Below are positions 9,482-17,606 of a stretch of DNA of 64,000 nt, piece after piece. How positions within the stretch are numbered: position 1 is the first letter of the stretch; each line of letters opens with the position of its first letter. The DNA lies in assembly GCA_040878035.1 (NCBI GenBank), contig JBBDMX010000084.1, positions 1 through 64,000 on the forward strand, given 5' to 3'. Source of the DNA: JBBDMX01 sp040878035. GTDB taxonomy: Bacteria > Planctomycetota > Phycisphaerae > Phycisphaerales > Phycisphaeraceae. The position numbers were made by a program, and so were the translations under genes. The notes beneath the pieces are model-generated. The model was given only the letters and a program-made list of their open reading frames with translations. It did no database searches and had not been told where the DNA came from.

Positions 9482-10069
9482 TCATTCCTTCTCGGCCTTT
9501 TCCTCGATAATGCCATGGATCGCCGAGCGCACGTAACGGATGCGGGTGTTGGAGTTTTCGTCCACCTTGAGGACGACCTCGTTGTCGCGCACCTCGATGA
9601 CCGTGCCGATCTCGCCGCCGATGGTCTGCACCTTGTCACCCTTCTTAAGGGCGTCGAGCAGGGCGGCGCGCTTCTTCTTTTCCTTGCGCTGGCTCATGGT
9701 GGACATGAAGATGAACACCGCCATGATGGCCAGGAGCATGAAGAGGAAGCCGGGTCCGCCCAGGAAGCTGGCGGGGGGCTGGTTCTGGGCGTTGTTACCC
9801 TGGGCCGCCGTGGTGGGCGGCGCGCCGGGGGAGCCAGGCGAACCGGGGGAGCCAGGCGAACCGGGGGAGCCAGGCGAACCGGGGGAACCCGGCGAACCGG
9901 GGGTGGCGGCGGTATCGGGGCTGACCGGTGCGCCCGGCGATCCGGGGGCGGCCAAGGGCGCCGCGGGAGTGGCGGGCGCCGCGGGGCTGCTGGGGGCGCC
10001 GGGCGGCGGCGCGGTGTCGGTCGGCGCCGCCTGCGCCAGGGTCAACGAAGAATAGGCAAAGTCAAGCAT
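9482..10069 (-). CDS. yajC: Preprotein translocase subunit YajC with collagen-like extension
   Basis: YajC associates with SecDF at the inner membrane. The conserved part is the C-terminal half: a membrane helix (GFLFMLLAIMAVFIFM), the basic segment SQRKEKKKRAALLDALKKGD, and VQTIGGEIGTVIEV. The N-terminal part is unusual: about 85 residues rich in Ala, Pro and Gly with roughly eight consecutive Gly-Ser-Pro triplets, encoded by a near-perfect 18-base tandem repeat at 9830-9900. I start at MLDFAYSS because the longer frame upstream is arginine-rich and looks non-coding. It is co-oriented with tgt upstream and secDF downstream. Confidence 0.9.
   Translation of the reverse strand: MLDFAYSSLTLAQAAPTDTAPPPGAPSSPAAPATPAAPLAAPGSPGAPVSPDTAATPGSPGSPGSPGSPGSPGSPGSPGSPGAPPTTAAQGNNAQNQPPASFLGGPGFLFMLLAIMAVFIFMSTMSQRKEKKKRAALLDALKKGDKVQTIGGEIGTVIEVRDNEVVLKVDENSNTRIRYVRSAIHGIIEEKAEKE
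9828..9905. repeat. Tandem repeat encoding Gly-Ser-Pro triplets in yajC
   Basis: An 18-base unit (GAGCCAGGCGAACCGGGG) is repeated about four times with few changes. It encodes the collagen-like Gly-Ser-Pro run of YajC. Such a tandem array can change length by slippage in multiples of three without breaking the frame. Confidence 0.85.
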
Positions 10070-10155
10070 GGAGCATCCTCGAAAAGTCGGCCGCGGGTTC
10101 AAGCGAGGCCTGGCCGCATCAGCCGGATATCGGCTCCGCCAGCGGCGATTACGCT

Positions 10156-11412
10156 TCAATCGCACCAGCGGAGTAAAGACCAGTCATTGTCGGTTATCGC
10201 ACGCCGGATGTCCAACATGAGCCGCTGGAAGTGCCGCAGGTTATGCAGGCTCACCAGAATCGGCCCCAGCATTTCGCCAGCCATGAACAGGTGGCGAAGG
10301 TAGGAGCGGGAGAAGAATTTGGAATTTCGGATTTCGGATTTCGGATTTGAAGAGGCCGCTTGCGGCTTAGCCTCGTCTCCTAAATCCGAAATCCGAAATC
10401 CGAGATCTGAAATTCCCGAACACGCCACACAATCGCACCCCTCGTCAATCGGCCTCGGATCGTCGGCATACTTGGCGTTGCGCAGGCGAACCTGCCCTTG
10501 GCGGGTAAAGGCGTTGGCGTTGCGGCCGTTGCGCGTGGGCAGCACACAGTCGAACATGTCCACCCCCGCCCGCACCGCCATCACGATGTCGCGCTCGTAG
10601 CCGACGCCCATGAGATAGCGTGGCCGATCATCGGGCAGCAGCGGGGCCGTATGCTCGACCACGCTCTTCATCTGGTCGTAACCCTCGCCGACCGCCACAC
10701 CGCCGATGGCATAGCCGGGCAGATCGTGCTGGGTGACGGCCAAGGCGCACGCCTGTCGCAAGGCCAGGTCGGTGCCGCCCTGAACGATGCCGAACAAGGC
10801 CTGGTCGCCTTTGCGTTGATGTGCTTTCACGCAGCGGTCCAGCCAGCGGATCGTGCGCTGCGTGGCGGTAGCCAGGCGAGCCGGCGTGTCCTCACGCCCG
10901 GCGTCCTGGACTGCCCCCGCAAGCGACGGCCCGGCTCGCTCGTCGATCAGGGGAGACAGCGGCGGACAATCATCAAACGCCATGATGATGTCCGCTCCCA
11001 GCGCGTTCTGCACCGCCATCGCCCGCTCGGGCGTCAACTCCACCCGCGCCCCATCAAGATGACTTTTGAACACGACCCCATCGTCATTGATCCGGCTGAT
11101 GTGCGCTAGCGAAAAGACCTGAAAGCCGCCCGAATCGGTGAGAATCGAGCCGTCCCAGGCCATCCACTTGTGCAAGCCGCCCATCTTCGCCACCAGGTCC
11201 GGCCCGGGGCGAAGCAGCAGGTGATACGTGTTAGCCAGAATGATGCGCGATCCGGTCGCGGCGACCAGGCTGGGCAACAGGCCCTTGATCGCCGCCTGCG
11301 TGCCCACGGGCATGAACGCCGGCGTCTCAAACGCGCCATGCGGCGTCGTCACTCGCCCCACCCGCGCCCGCGAGCCCGCATCCCGCGCCGTGATTTCAAA
11401 CCGTATCGCCAT
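10156..11412 (-). CDS. tgt: Queuine tRNA-ribosyltransferase with an in-frame repeat insertion
   Basis: Tgt exchanges guanine-34 in tRNA(Asp, Asn, His, Tyr) for the queuosine precursor. Motifs are TDSGGFQVFSL, the nucleophile region FDCVLPTRNGRNANAFT, and the zinc cysteines CDCVAC. Between the last cysteine and FSRSYLRHLF lies about 33 extra residues (ISDLGFRISDLG ... NPKSEIRNSKF) encoded by a heptamer-arm palindrome at 10318-10420. The fourth zinc ligand, the histidine in SLHNLRHF, is kept. Total length 418 residues is long for the family, consistent with the insertion. I use the second in-frame ATG; starting three residues earlier is possible. Confidence 0.93.
   Translation of the reverse strand: MAIRFEITARDAGSRARVGRVTTPHGAFETPAFMPVGTQAAIKGLLPSLVAATGSRIILANTYHLLLRPGPDLVAKMGGLHKWMAWDGSILTDSGGFQVFSLAHISRINDDGVVFKSHLDGARVELTPERAMAVQNALGADIIMAFDDCPPLSPLIDERAGPSLAGAVQDAGREDTPARLATATQRTIRWLDRCVKAHQRKGDQALFGIVQGGTDLALRQACALAVTQHDLPGYAIGGVAVGEGYDQMKSVVEHTAPLLPDDRPRYLMGVGYERDIVMAVRAGVDMFDCVLPTRNGRNANAFTRQGQVRLRNAKYADDPRPIDEGCDCVACSGISDLGFRISDLGDEAKPQAASSNPKSEIRNSKFFSRSYLRHLFMAGEMLGPILVSLHNLRHFQRLMLDIRRAITDNDWSLLRWCD
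10318..10420. repeat. Heptamer-arm palindrome (TTTCGGA/TCCGAAA) inserted in tgt
   Basis: The left arm has three TTTCGGA units, the centre is AGGCCGCTTGCGGCTTAGCCT, and the right arm has AAATCCG units, so the whole element can fold into one hairpin. It lies wholly inside tgt and keeps the frame. The same element type recurs at 39633-39666, 40470-40626, 56634-56690, 57072-57146 and 57515-57596. Confidence 0.9.
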
Positions 11413-11427
11413 GCCCGGCATGATAGG

Positions 11428-11525
11428 GGGTTTCTGATTTCTGATTAAGAGAGCGGCACGCGGCCAAATCAGAGTTCAGACGGCCTCAACAGCGGCGCAG
11501 CCACTCCAATTGGAAATCAGAGACT
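11428..11525. repeat. Heptamer-arm palindrome (TTTCTGA units), intergenic
   Basis: TTTCTGA-type units at the left and AATCAGAG/AAATCAGA at the right enclose a variable centre. It lies directly upstream of tgt. Related copies are at 20963-21064 and 30904-31000. This heptamer contains a TGA stop in one strand, unlike the TTTCGGA type. Confidence 0.7.
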
Positions 11526-11533
11526 CCTCCCCC

Positions 11534-11732
11534 CAGGGCAATTGCATATGGCTTTTCCGGTCCCTCTCCCTTCTGAGGGAGAGGTTAGGTGAGGGTGATT
11601 GAAATGGCGATGACGTGCCCAGATCGCCGTTTCGTAACCATGAACAGTACCGATCACCCTCACCCCAGCCCTCTCCCTCAGACCCCGGAGGGAGAGGGGG
11701 TCAGAGCGGCCATTTGCAGTTGCCCTGTTCCT
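11534..11732. repeat. Inverted pair of CCCTCTCCCT repeats, about 200 bp
   Basis: Two copies of the repeat seen at 1-70 face each other: GGGCAATTGCATATGGC...CCCTCTCCCTTCTGAGGG...GGTGAGGGTGA on the left and its complement on the right, ending GCAGTTGCCC. Between them lies a smaller hairpin (GAAATGGCGAT/ATCGCCGTTTC, about 11603-11634). The complete unit is therefore a nested palindrome flanked by matching ends, as expected for a non-autonomous mobile element. It fills the gap between tgt and the rhomboid gene. Confidence 0.8.
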
Positions 11733-11737
11733 CCCCC

Positions 11738-12709
11738 TCAATCCCTTCGCCGCTCGGTCGCGCGCTGGAGCGTGCGCTTCTCTTTGTCCGACAGGCTGTG
11801 CAGGCCCTGGGCCTTGACCTTGGCCAGAATGCGGTCAACCTCGGCCTCCTCGTCGGCCACGGCTTTTTCCTGGCGCTGCTGCATCCACTTTTTCACCGCG
11901 TTGATGCGCGAGTCGCGCGGCGCCGCCAGCGCCGCGGCGCGGCGCGGGCCGCCGGCCCAGTCGAGGCTGCGCGGCCACTTGACCAGGGCAAAGCCCAAGA
12001 GCGCTCCCCCCAGATGCCCTGCTTCGCCGCCCGCGTTGTGCAGGTTGAGCAGCACCGCCACCAGCGCATAGACCAGAATGAACGCCGCCAACGTGCGAAT
12101 GGTCGTGGGGATGATGAAGAACAGGAGCACGCGGAGCTGCGGCGCTACCAGGGCGCAGCCGATGAGGATGCCAAAGAGTGCACCCGAGGCGCCCACCAGG
12201 GGGATTTTCGGGTCGCCGTACAGCACGCCGGTGTAGGACAGGACACTGTAGAGCCAGGCGCTGGACAGGCCGCAAAGCAGGTAGAACGCCAGGAATCGCC
12301 GGCTGCCCCACCATTGTTCCATGATCGGGCCGAAAAAATACAACCCGATCATATTGAAAAGCAGGTGCCCGGGATCAGCGTGCAGGAACTGGTAGGTGAT
12401 GAAGCGCCAAAGCTGGAACTCGTGCAGGGCGGTGGTGCGGCTGAAGAAACCCAGCATGAACAGCGGGCCATCCTGCCCCCGCCAGGGACCCAGCACCATG
12501 TCCACCAGGAAGATCACCACGTTGATGATGATCAGCCACAAAGTGACCGACAGCCCCCGGAAGCCCGCAAAGCCCCGGCCCATACCGGGCAAGCGACTCT
12601 GCCAGGGAGTCCCCGCACGCGCGTATTGACGATCCTGCCAACCCATGGCGTGATTGTAGGCATAAACCGCGCGGGCCTGAGTCGGCAACACCGCGGGGCG
12701 CGGCGACAT
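11738..12709 (-). CDS. Rhomboid family intramembrane serine protease
   Basis: Rhomboids cut other membrane proteins within the membrane. Six membrane segments are visible. The catalytic serine is in GASGALFG, the catalytic histidine in GGEAGHLGGALLG, and the conserved WRFITYQFLHADPGHLLFNM marks the L1 loop and second helix. The C-terminal 80 residues are a charged cytoplasmic tail (QQRQEKAVADEEAEVDRILAKVKAQGL) resembling tails of other planctomycete-type rhomboids. It is the last gene of the seven-gene operon; its start overlaps the stop of the phosphatase gene by one base (TGATG). An ATG at residue 22 (MGWQDRQ) is an alternative start. Confidence 0.92.
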   Translation of the reverse strand: MSPRPAVLPTQARAVYAYNHAMGWQDRQYARAGTPWQSRLPGMGRGFAGFRGLSVTLWLIIINVVIFLVDMVLGPWRGQDGPLFMLGFFSRTTALHEFQLWRFITYQFLHADPGHLLFNMIGLYFFGPIMEQWWGSRRFLAFYLLCGLSSAWLYSVLSYTGVLYGDPKIPLVGASGALFGILIGCALVAPQLRVLLFFIIPTTIRTLAAFILVYALVAVLLNLHNAGGEAGHLGGALLGFALVKWPRSLDWAGGPRRAAALAAPRDSRINAVKKWMQQRQEKAVADEEAEVDRILAKVKAQGLHSLSDKEKRTLQRATERRRD

Positions 12710-14181
12710 CAGACCCGCAGCACCGCCAGCGTGATGTCGTCGAGTTGAGGCCCAGGGCCACGATGAGCGTCGGCGAGGCGCAACAACCGGGCGGCCAACT
12801 CCTGCGCCGAGTCGCCGCCGTGTTGGCGCAGCGCCTGGGGCAAGGCTTTTCTGCCCAGTAACCGGCCCTGGGGCGACAGCGTTTCCACAAGACCGTCGGT
12901 CAGCAGCACCAGCGCGTCGCCCGGCTCGATATCCATCCCCGCCAAGTCGTAGTCGGCCCGGGGATCAACGCCCAGAGGCATCCCCGTGGTGCTCAGTTCA
13001 TCGAGCTGGCCGGTCCTGTGCATGACGTAGCCGATCTCATGCCCCGCGCTGGCGTAGATCAGTCGACCCAGCCGCCGATCAATGATGCCCATGAACATGG
13101 TGGCAAAATCGCCGTCGAGGGTCACGGCGTGGAAGCGGCGATTGATTTGCCCCAGCACCGCCGCCGGATCCGACAGGGCCTGGCCGTACTGTTCCTCGAA
13201 GAGGACTTTGAGCATGCCGGCACTCATGGCCGCGGGAATGCCGTGCCCGGTCACGTCCCCCATGTAGAGCACCAGGCGGTGTTCATCAATGATCTTGACG
13301 TCGAAGAAGTCGCCGCCCACATCCTGGGCGGGCAGGTGGACATGGTGAATGCCCACGGTCTGCAAATGGTCGGGCCGAGGCAGCAGGTTCTGCTGAATCT
13401 GGCGGGCCTTGGCCATCTGCACGCGGCGGCCGCGATCGGCCTGGGCCAGACTCCGGCTCATCTGCCCCAGCTCCCGCGCCAGGAAGTCCCATTCGGCGGT
13501 GGCGAAGTACGGCGGCGATTGACCCAGTTCCCCCGCGCCGATGCGGCGCACCATCCCCACCAGCCGCTGGGTCGGCCCGGTCACCAGCCGCAGCAGAATG
13601 AGATTCACCACCGCGGTGAGCAGCAGTCCCAGCAGGGCGATCCCTCCGGCGCGGGATAGCAGCTGCGCCCGGGCCGCGCGATGCACATCGGTGGTGAATT
13701 CCGCGACGTATACCCGGGCCGCGTCGTCGCCACGTGTGCCGACCAGGATGGATCGCCCGTCCATCTGGGCCCGATTCCGGCCCGACGCCGCGGCACGCTG
13801 CATGGCCTGGGCAAAGGCCGGCGAGGCGCGATGGTGCGTCTGGGCCTGGAGCATCGTCTGGTCCAGACCCACGGCGATGTGATGGCCGGGGGAGGAAGCA
13901 TCCTGCATCTGCGCGCAGGCGCGATCGATGTAGTCTTGCACGACCTGCAAACCGTGATGGCGCAGTTGCGCCACGGCGGTCAACACCAGGGCGGCCTCGT
14001 CGCCCATGGCTGTTTGCCGATCCGCCAGCCGTTCGGCCAAGCCGCCTTGATAGTCGATGATCAGCCCTGCCGCCAGGCCGGTGATCAGCACGCCATTGAC
14101 CGCCAGCAGCAGTGCCGCGCGAATGCTGATTCGCCGCCTGGGGCGCGTGGCTAGAGGGATGCCGGGCGATGCGTCTGTCAT
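12709..14181 (-). CDS. Membrane SpoIIE/RsbU-type PP2C phosphatase
   Basis: This 490-residue protein has an N-terminal membrane helix (about residues 20-42), a periplasmic sensing region, a second helix near residue 190, a HAMP-like linker (RRIGAGELG) and a C-terminal SpoIIE phosphatase domain. Motifs include GGDFFDVK, MGDVTGHGIPAAM and LTDGLVETLS with the metal-binding aspartates. Proteins of this type dephosphorylate anti-sigma-factor antagonists in partner-switching pathways; no antagonist gene is visible here. The ATG overlaps the stop of the preceding gene as ATGA, which decides this start over a longer frame that merely shadows that gene. Confidence 0.9.
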   Translation of the reverse strand: MTDASPGIPLATRPRRRISIRAALLLAVNGVLITGLAAGLIIDYQGGLAERLADRQTAMGDEAALVLTAVAQLRHHGLQVVQDYIDRACAQMQDASSPGHHIAVGLDQTMLQAQTHHRASPAFAQAMQRAAASGRNRAQMDGRSILVGTRGDDAARVYVAEFTTDVHRAARAQLLSRAGGIALLGLLLTAVVNLILLRLVTGPTQRLVGMVRRIGAGELGQSPPYFATAEWDFLARELGQMSRSLAQADRGRRVQMAKARQIQQNLLPRPDHLQTVGIHHVHLPAQDVGGDFFDVKIIDEHRLVLYMGDVTGHGIPAAMSAGMLKVLFEEQYGQALSDPAAVLGQINRRFHAVTLDGDFATMFMGIIDRRLGRLIYASAGHEIGYVMHRTGQLDELSTTGMPLGVDPRADYDLAGMDIEPGDALVLLTDGLVETLSPQGRLLGRKALPQALRQHGGDSAQELAARLLRLADAHRGPGPQLDDITLAVLRV

Positions 14182-14579
14182 GAGGGGTTGACCATGGCCC
14201 AGGTTACCGGTTCGGGATCGTCCTGGGCGTCGCCCAGCCACACGCGCAGTTGGGTCCGCCCGTGCGTGGCCTGACTCAAGGGCGGCACCTCGAAGGCCAC
14301 ATCCCAGCAGCGGGATAGGGTTTCCCGCCATGGCCTCGTGCCGACGTGTTGGGTGATATGGACGCGAACGTGATACGTTCCGGGGCACAGCAGGAGGCGG
14401 GCGGTCCATGGCTGCGAGCAGGCCATGATGAGCCGGCCTGACCCGTCGAGGATCGACCCGGTCAGGGCGACGGTCCGTGCCGCGGGGCAGGACACACACA
14501 ACTCGCAAGGCACGGGATCCGGGCCATGATGGCTGCAAACGCCGGAAGGGGTAGGCCAAAGCGCACGATCAGAGTTCAT
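14178..14579 (-). CDS. Unknown 133-residue protein in the operon
   Basis: Both ends overlap neighbours by ATGA (with the HD-GYP gene upstream and the phosphatase downstream), which strongly supports it as a real translated gene. It has seven cysteines, with CELCVSC near residue 28 that could bind a metal or form disulfides. The rest alternates hydrophobic and polar residues (TARLLLCPGTYHVRVHI), suggesting a small beta-sandwich. No membrane helix is present. I do not recognise the family. Its position suggests a role in signalling through the neighbouring HD-GYP and SpoIIE proteins, but this is only context. Confidence 0.75.
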   Translation of the reverse strand: MNSDRALWPTPSGVCSHHGPDPVPCELCVSCPAARTVALTGSILDGSGRLIMACSQPWTARLLLCPGTYHVRVHITQHVGTRPWRETLSRCWDVAFEVPPLSQATHGRTQLRVWLGDAQDDPEPVTWAMVNPS

Positions 14580-15568
14580 GGCCGTGCCTCCATTGCGAGG
14601 GTGGGAACAGGTGTGGATGAGCCGGCCTCCAAGACGGCGGCCACAAAGGCGCTGACCACGACCGGATCGAAGGCGCGGCCTGTTTCTTGGCGGATCATGG
14701 CCAGCGCCTCGCGGTGCGGCAGGGCGGCGCGGTAGGGCCGGTCATTGGTCAGGGCATCATAGACATCCGCAACGGCAAAGACCCGGGCGGGCAGAGGGAT
14801 GTCCGGCCCTTTGAGCCCGCGCGGATATCCCGCGCCGTCGAAGCGCTCATGGTGACAGAGAACCAAATCCGCCGCCCTGCGCAGCGATGGCAACCGCCCG
14901 ACAATCCGGCTGCCGATCTCGGCGTGCCGCTGCATCAGCCGCCGCTCGTCCTGGTTCAGGAGCCCGGCTTTGAGCAGTATCCGGTCGGGCACGCCGATTT
15001 TGCCGATGTCGTGCAGGCGGGCGGCATCCTCCAGCGTACGGACCTCCTGCTCGGGCAGGCCCAGCAGCCTGGCGATGCGCACGGCCAACGCCGCCACCCG
15101 CTCCGAATGACAGTCGGTCTCGTGCTCGCGGGCATCCAGCGCCGACGCCAGGGCCTGGAGGGTTCCCTGATGCGCCTGCTCGGCCCGGCTCGTGGCGCGA
15201 TGCTCCCGCTCGAACAGCCACCCGGCCAGGGCGGCGACGATCCAGAACAGCGCGATGTCGGCGCTCTGGTAGAGGTTCTCGCTGGTCTGGCCCGACCAGG
15301 CCAACAGGATGTGGGGAACGTAAAGCAACGTGCTGATCGCGGCGGCTAGCAGGGCGCCGCGGACGCCCAACCAAGCGCCGGTCAGGACGATGGGCACCAG
15401 GAACAGCTTGCCCAGCGCCACGTGCACGCCGTGCAGGGCGTGAGGGGACGTCGGCACCAGCCCATGTCCCGCGGCAATGACCAGCAGCATCGCCAGGATC
15501 AGCAACGCGCGCTGCGCCGACCAAGGCCCAGGCTCTGCTCCGCGGGATGACGGCGCTGTGTGATTCAT
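14576..15568 (-). CDS. HD-GYP domain protein with membrane sensor
   Basis: The 330-residue protein has several hydrophobic segments in residues 20-120 (a membrane region) and then an HD-GYP domain. HDIGKIGVPD carries the HD pair and HHERFDGAGYP the extended GYP motif. HD-GYP domains usually hydrolyse cyclic di-GMP to GMP. Two PilZ-type proteins, possible cyclic di-GMP receptors, lie at 22.7-24 kb. Start and stop both overlap neighbouring genes as ATGA, showing translational coupling in the operon. Confidence 0.92.
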   Translation of the reverse strand: MNHTAPSSRGAEPGPWSAQRALLILAMLLVIAAGHGLVPTSPHALHGVHVALGKLFLVPIVLTGAWLGVRGALLAAAISTLLYVPHILLAWSGQTSENLYQSADIALFWIVAALAGWLFEREHRATSRAEQAHQGTLQALASALDAREHETDCHSERVAALAVRIARLLGLPEQEVRTLEDAARLHDIGKIGVPDRILLKAGLLNQDERRLMQRHAEIGSRIVGRLPSLRRAADLVLCHHERFDGAGYPRGLKGPDIPLPARVFAVADVYDALTNDRPYRAALPHREALAMIRQETGRAFDPVVVSAFVAAVLEAGSSTPVPTLAMEARP

Positions 15569-16302
15569 GAAAGCGGTGCTCCGATGAGCCTGGCGCTTGG
15601 TCGCGAGTCCGCGCTGCCAGGGCCGGCCGCCCCCGGGGGCTGGATGCGGCCATCGCGGATGTGGATGGTGCGGTCCGCCAATGCGGCGCTCTCAGGATTG
15701 TGCGTGACTATGAACACCGTGCGGCCTTGGCGGCCCAGCTCCAGCAAGACTTCCATGATCTGGCTCCCGGTGTGCGTATCCAGCGCCCCGGTGGGTTCGT
15801 CGGCCAGCAGCAGGGGTGGATCGTTGACCAGGGCGCGGGCGATGGCCAGGCGGCCCTGCTCCCCGCCGGAGAGCTGACCGGGAAGACGCGCCGCCTTGTC
15901 CGCCAGGCCCACGCGGTACAGGGCCTCCATGGCGCGCTGGCGCTTGTAGCCGCCCGGACTGCGCAGCACGGCCAACGGCAGCATGACGTTCTCCACCGCC
16001 GTGAGGTAAGGCATCAGGTGGTGCTGCTGGAAGACAAAGCCCAGGTACTCGCGGCGAAAATCGGCGCGGGCCTCATCCGCCAGGTCATACACGTCGATGC
16101 CGTCAATCAGCAGCCGGCCCTGGCTGGGGTGGCTCATCGCCCCCAGGATCGCCAGCAGGGTGCTCTTGCCCGAGCCCGACGGCCCCATCAGGCAGACAAA
16201 CTCACCCTCCTGGACGTGCTGGGTCACATCCGACAGCACGCAGGTCGTGGCGCCGTTGGACTGGTAGGTCTTGCTGACGTGATCCAGAACGATAAAGGGC
16301 AT
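15565..16302 (-). CDS. ABC transporter ATP-binding protein (MacB/LolD-type)
   Basis: A 245-residue ATPase with Walker A GPSGSGKST, Q-loop FVFQQHHLMPYLT, signature LSGGEQGRLAIARAL, Walker B LLLADEPTGALDT and the H-loop histidine in VTHNPES. An AAAGGA site precedes the chosen ATG (MPFIVLDHVSKTY); the upstream extension of the frame is a shadow of non-coding sequence. It pairs with the FtsX-type permease 17 bases upstream and, by context, with the DUF2318 protein. The signature glutamine is followed by glycine rather than the more common glutamine-arginine, a small oddity. Confidence 0.93.
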   Translation of the reverse strand: MPFIVLDHVSKTYQSNGATTCVLSDVTQHVQEGEFVCLMGPSGSGKSTLLAILGAMSHPSQGRLLIDGIDVYDLADEARADFRREYLGFVFQQHHLMPYLTAVENVMLPLAVLRSPGGYKRQRAMEALYRVGLADKAARLPGQLSGGEQGRLAIARALVNDPPLLLADEPTGALDTHTGSQIMEVLLELGRQGRTVFIVTHNPESAALADRTIHIRDGRIQPPGAAGPGSADSRPSARLIGAPLS

Positions 16303-16319
16303 GGCGGCTGGTCCTTTCT

Positions 16320-17564
16320 TTAGATCGCGCGGAGGGCTTGGGTGGGATCCAGGCGCGCGGCGCGGAAGATGGGGTAGAGACTGCTGGCCACGCCGATGAG
16401 CAGGGCCGCCCCCAAGGCCGCGGGCATGAGCCAGGGGTGAAACTCCATGGCCGAGTCGGTCTGGGCGAACCAGGGCAGGGCCGCCCAACTCGTCAGCGTG
16501 CCGGCGCCCCAACCCACCAGCCCGCCCAGCAGACTGATCAGGCCCACTTCAATCATCAGGCCGACCACGATATGGCGCTTGCGGAAACCCAGCGCCCGCA
16601 GCACGCCGATCTCCCGCGTCCGTTCCATCACCGCGCCGGTCATGGTGGTGAAGATCAGCAGGGCGCCGATCGCCAGCACCACGCCCGAGACGGCGGCGGA
16701 GAAGCGTGCCAGACGATCCACCGCCTGCTCGCGGGCGCGCACCGTCTGCTGCACCGCCGAGGCCTTGGCGTGAGGCACCCGGGTACTGATCTGAGCGACG
16801 ATGTCGCCGACCGGGCAGTCCTTGCACAGCGCGCTGATCTCGATCAGGCTCAACTGGTCGGGTTTACCCAGCAGGGCTTGAACATGCGGCAGGGAGGCGA
16901 AGATCATGCGATCCTCAGGCCCGGCGGTGGGGGCAATGACGCCCGACACGCGGTATTGCGCGCCGGCGATGTCAAGCCGATCGCGCCGCAACTCGAGGCC
17001 CGCATCATGGGCGGCCCCCGGTGGTGATGCGTGGGCCCCATGGCCTTGGTGCGCCGCGGCCGGCGCGGCGTCCTGCACCAGACCCAGCGCCACGGCCACC
17101 TCGTAGCCCACCAGCACCTCATGCTCGGCCTGGGGCGCGTCCCCCGTGATGCGCCACCAGCGCTTGAGCTGGAGTTCGCTGGCGAAGTCGACCCCCGCCA
17201 GGAGTACGCGGCGCCCCTCGATTTCCACGCTGCCCAGCAGCTTGGGCGCCACCACACTCAAGCGGTTGCCGTAGGGGATGTCCCGAATATCGCGGGCATC
17301 GGCGCCGGTCAGGTCCTGAACATCCAAGGCCACGCTGGAGACCGACACCCCGCCGTAGTTCAGCGCCAGGCTGTCGGACTTGGGCACGACGACGATGTTG
17401 GCGCCGAACTGGTCGAGTTGGGTGCCGATTTCGCGGCGGATCGAGCCGCTGAGCCCCAGCAGGGCCACCACGGTGCCGATGCCCAGGGCGATGCCGGCGG
17501 CCAGGAAGGCGGCCTTGCCTTTGCGCCGCTTCAGGTTCGCGATGGCCAGGGTACGGATTCTCAT
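16320..17564 (-). CDS. FtsX/MacB-like ABC transporter permease
   Basis: About 414 residues with the FtsX architecture: one helix near the N terminus (KAAFLAAGIALGIGTVVALL), a large extracytoplasmic domain, then three helices at the C terminus with TREIGVLRALGFRKRHI and PIFRAARLDPTQALRAI. The start of the extracytoplasmic domain reads LDQFGANIVVVPKS, which I associate with the permeases found beside DUF2318 proteins in iron-uptake clusters of the Campylobacter Cj1660-Cj1663 type. That link is from family knowledge and the neighbour. A histidine-rich stretch (AAHQGHGAHASPPGAAH) in the extracytoplasmic part could bind metal. Confidence 0.9.
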   Translation of the reverse strand: MRIRTLAIANLKRRKGKAAFLAAGIALGIGTVVALLGLSGSIRREIGTQLDQFGANIVVVPKSDSLALNYGGVSVSSVALDVQDLTGADARDIRDIPYGNRLSVVAPKLLGSVEIEGRRVLLAGVDFASELQLKRWWRITGDAPQAEHEVLVGYEVAVALGLVQDAAPAAAHQGHGAHASPPGAAHDAGLELRRDRLDIAGAQYRVSGVIAPTAGPEDRMIFASLPHVQALLGKPDQLSLIEISALCKDCPVGDIVAQISTRVPHAKASAVQQTVRAREQAVDRLARFSAAVSGVVLAIGALLIFTTMTGAVMERTREIGVLRALGFRKRHIVVGLMIEVGLISLLGGLVGWGAGTLTSWAALPWFAQTDSAMEFHPWLMPAALGAALLIGVASSLYPIFRAARLDPTQALRAI

Positions 17565-17606
17565 GGGCTTGCTGATTGGGGCAAAGTTAAGAGGCACGGC
17601 GACGAC

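Noticed and set aside
9828..9905. CRISPR-like or regulatory tandem repeat in yajC
   Set aside because: The 18-base unit is directly repeated without spacers and encodes Gly-Ser-Pro triplets in the yajC frame.
12709..14559. Longer N terminus for the SpoIIE-type phosphatase
   Set aside because: The extra 126 codons overlap the unknown 133-residue gene and have arginine-rich shadow composition. The ATGA overlap at 14178-14181 gives a better start.
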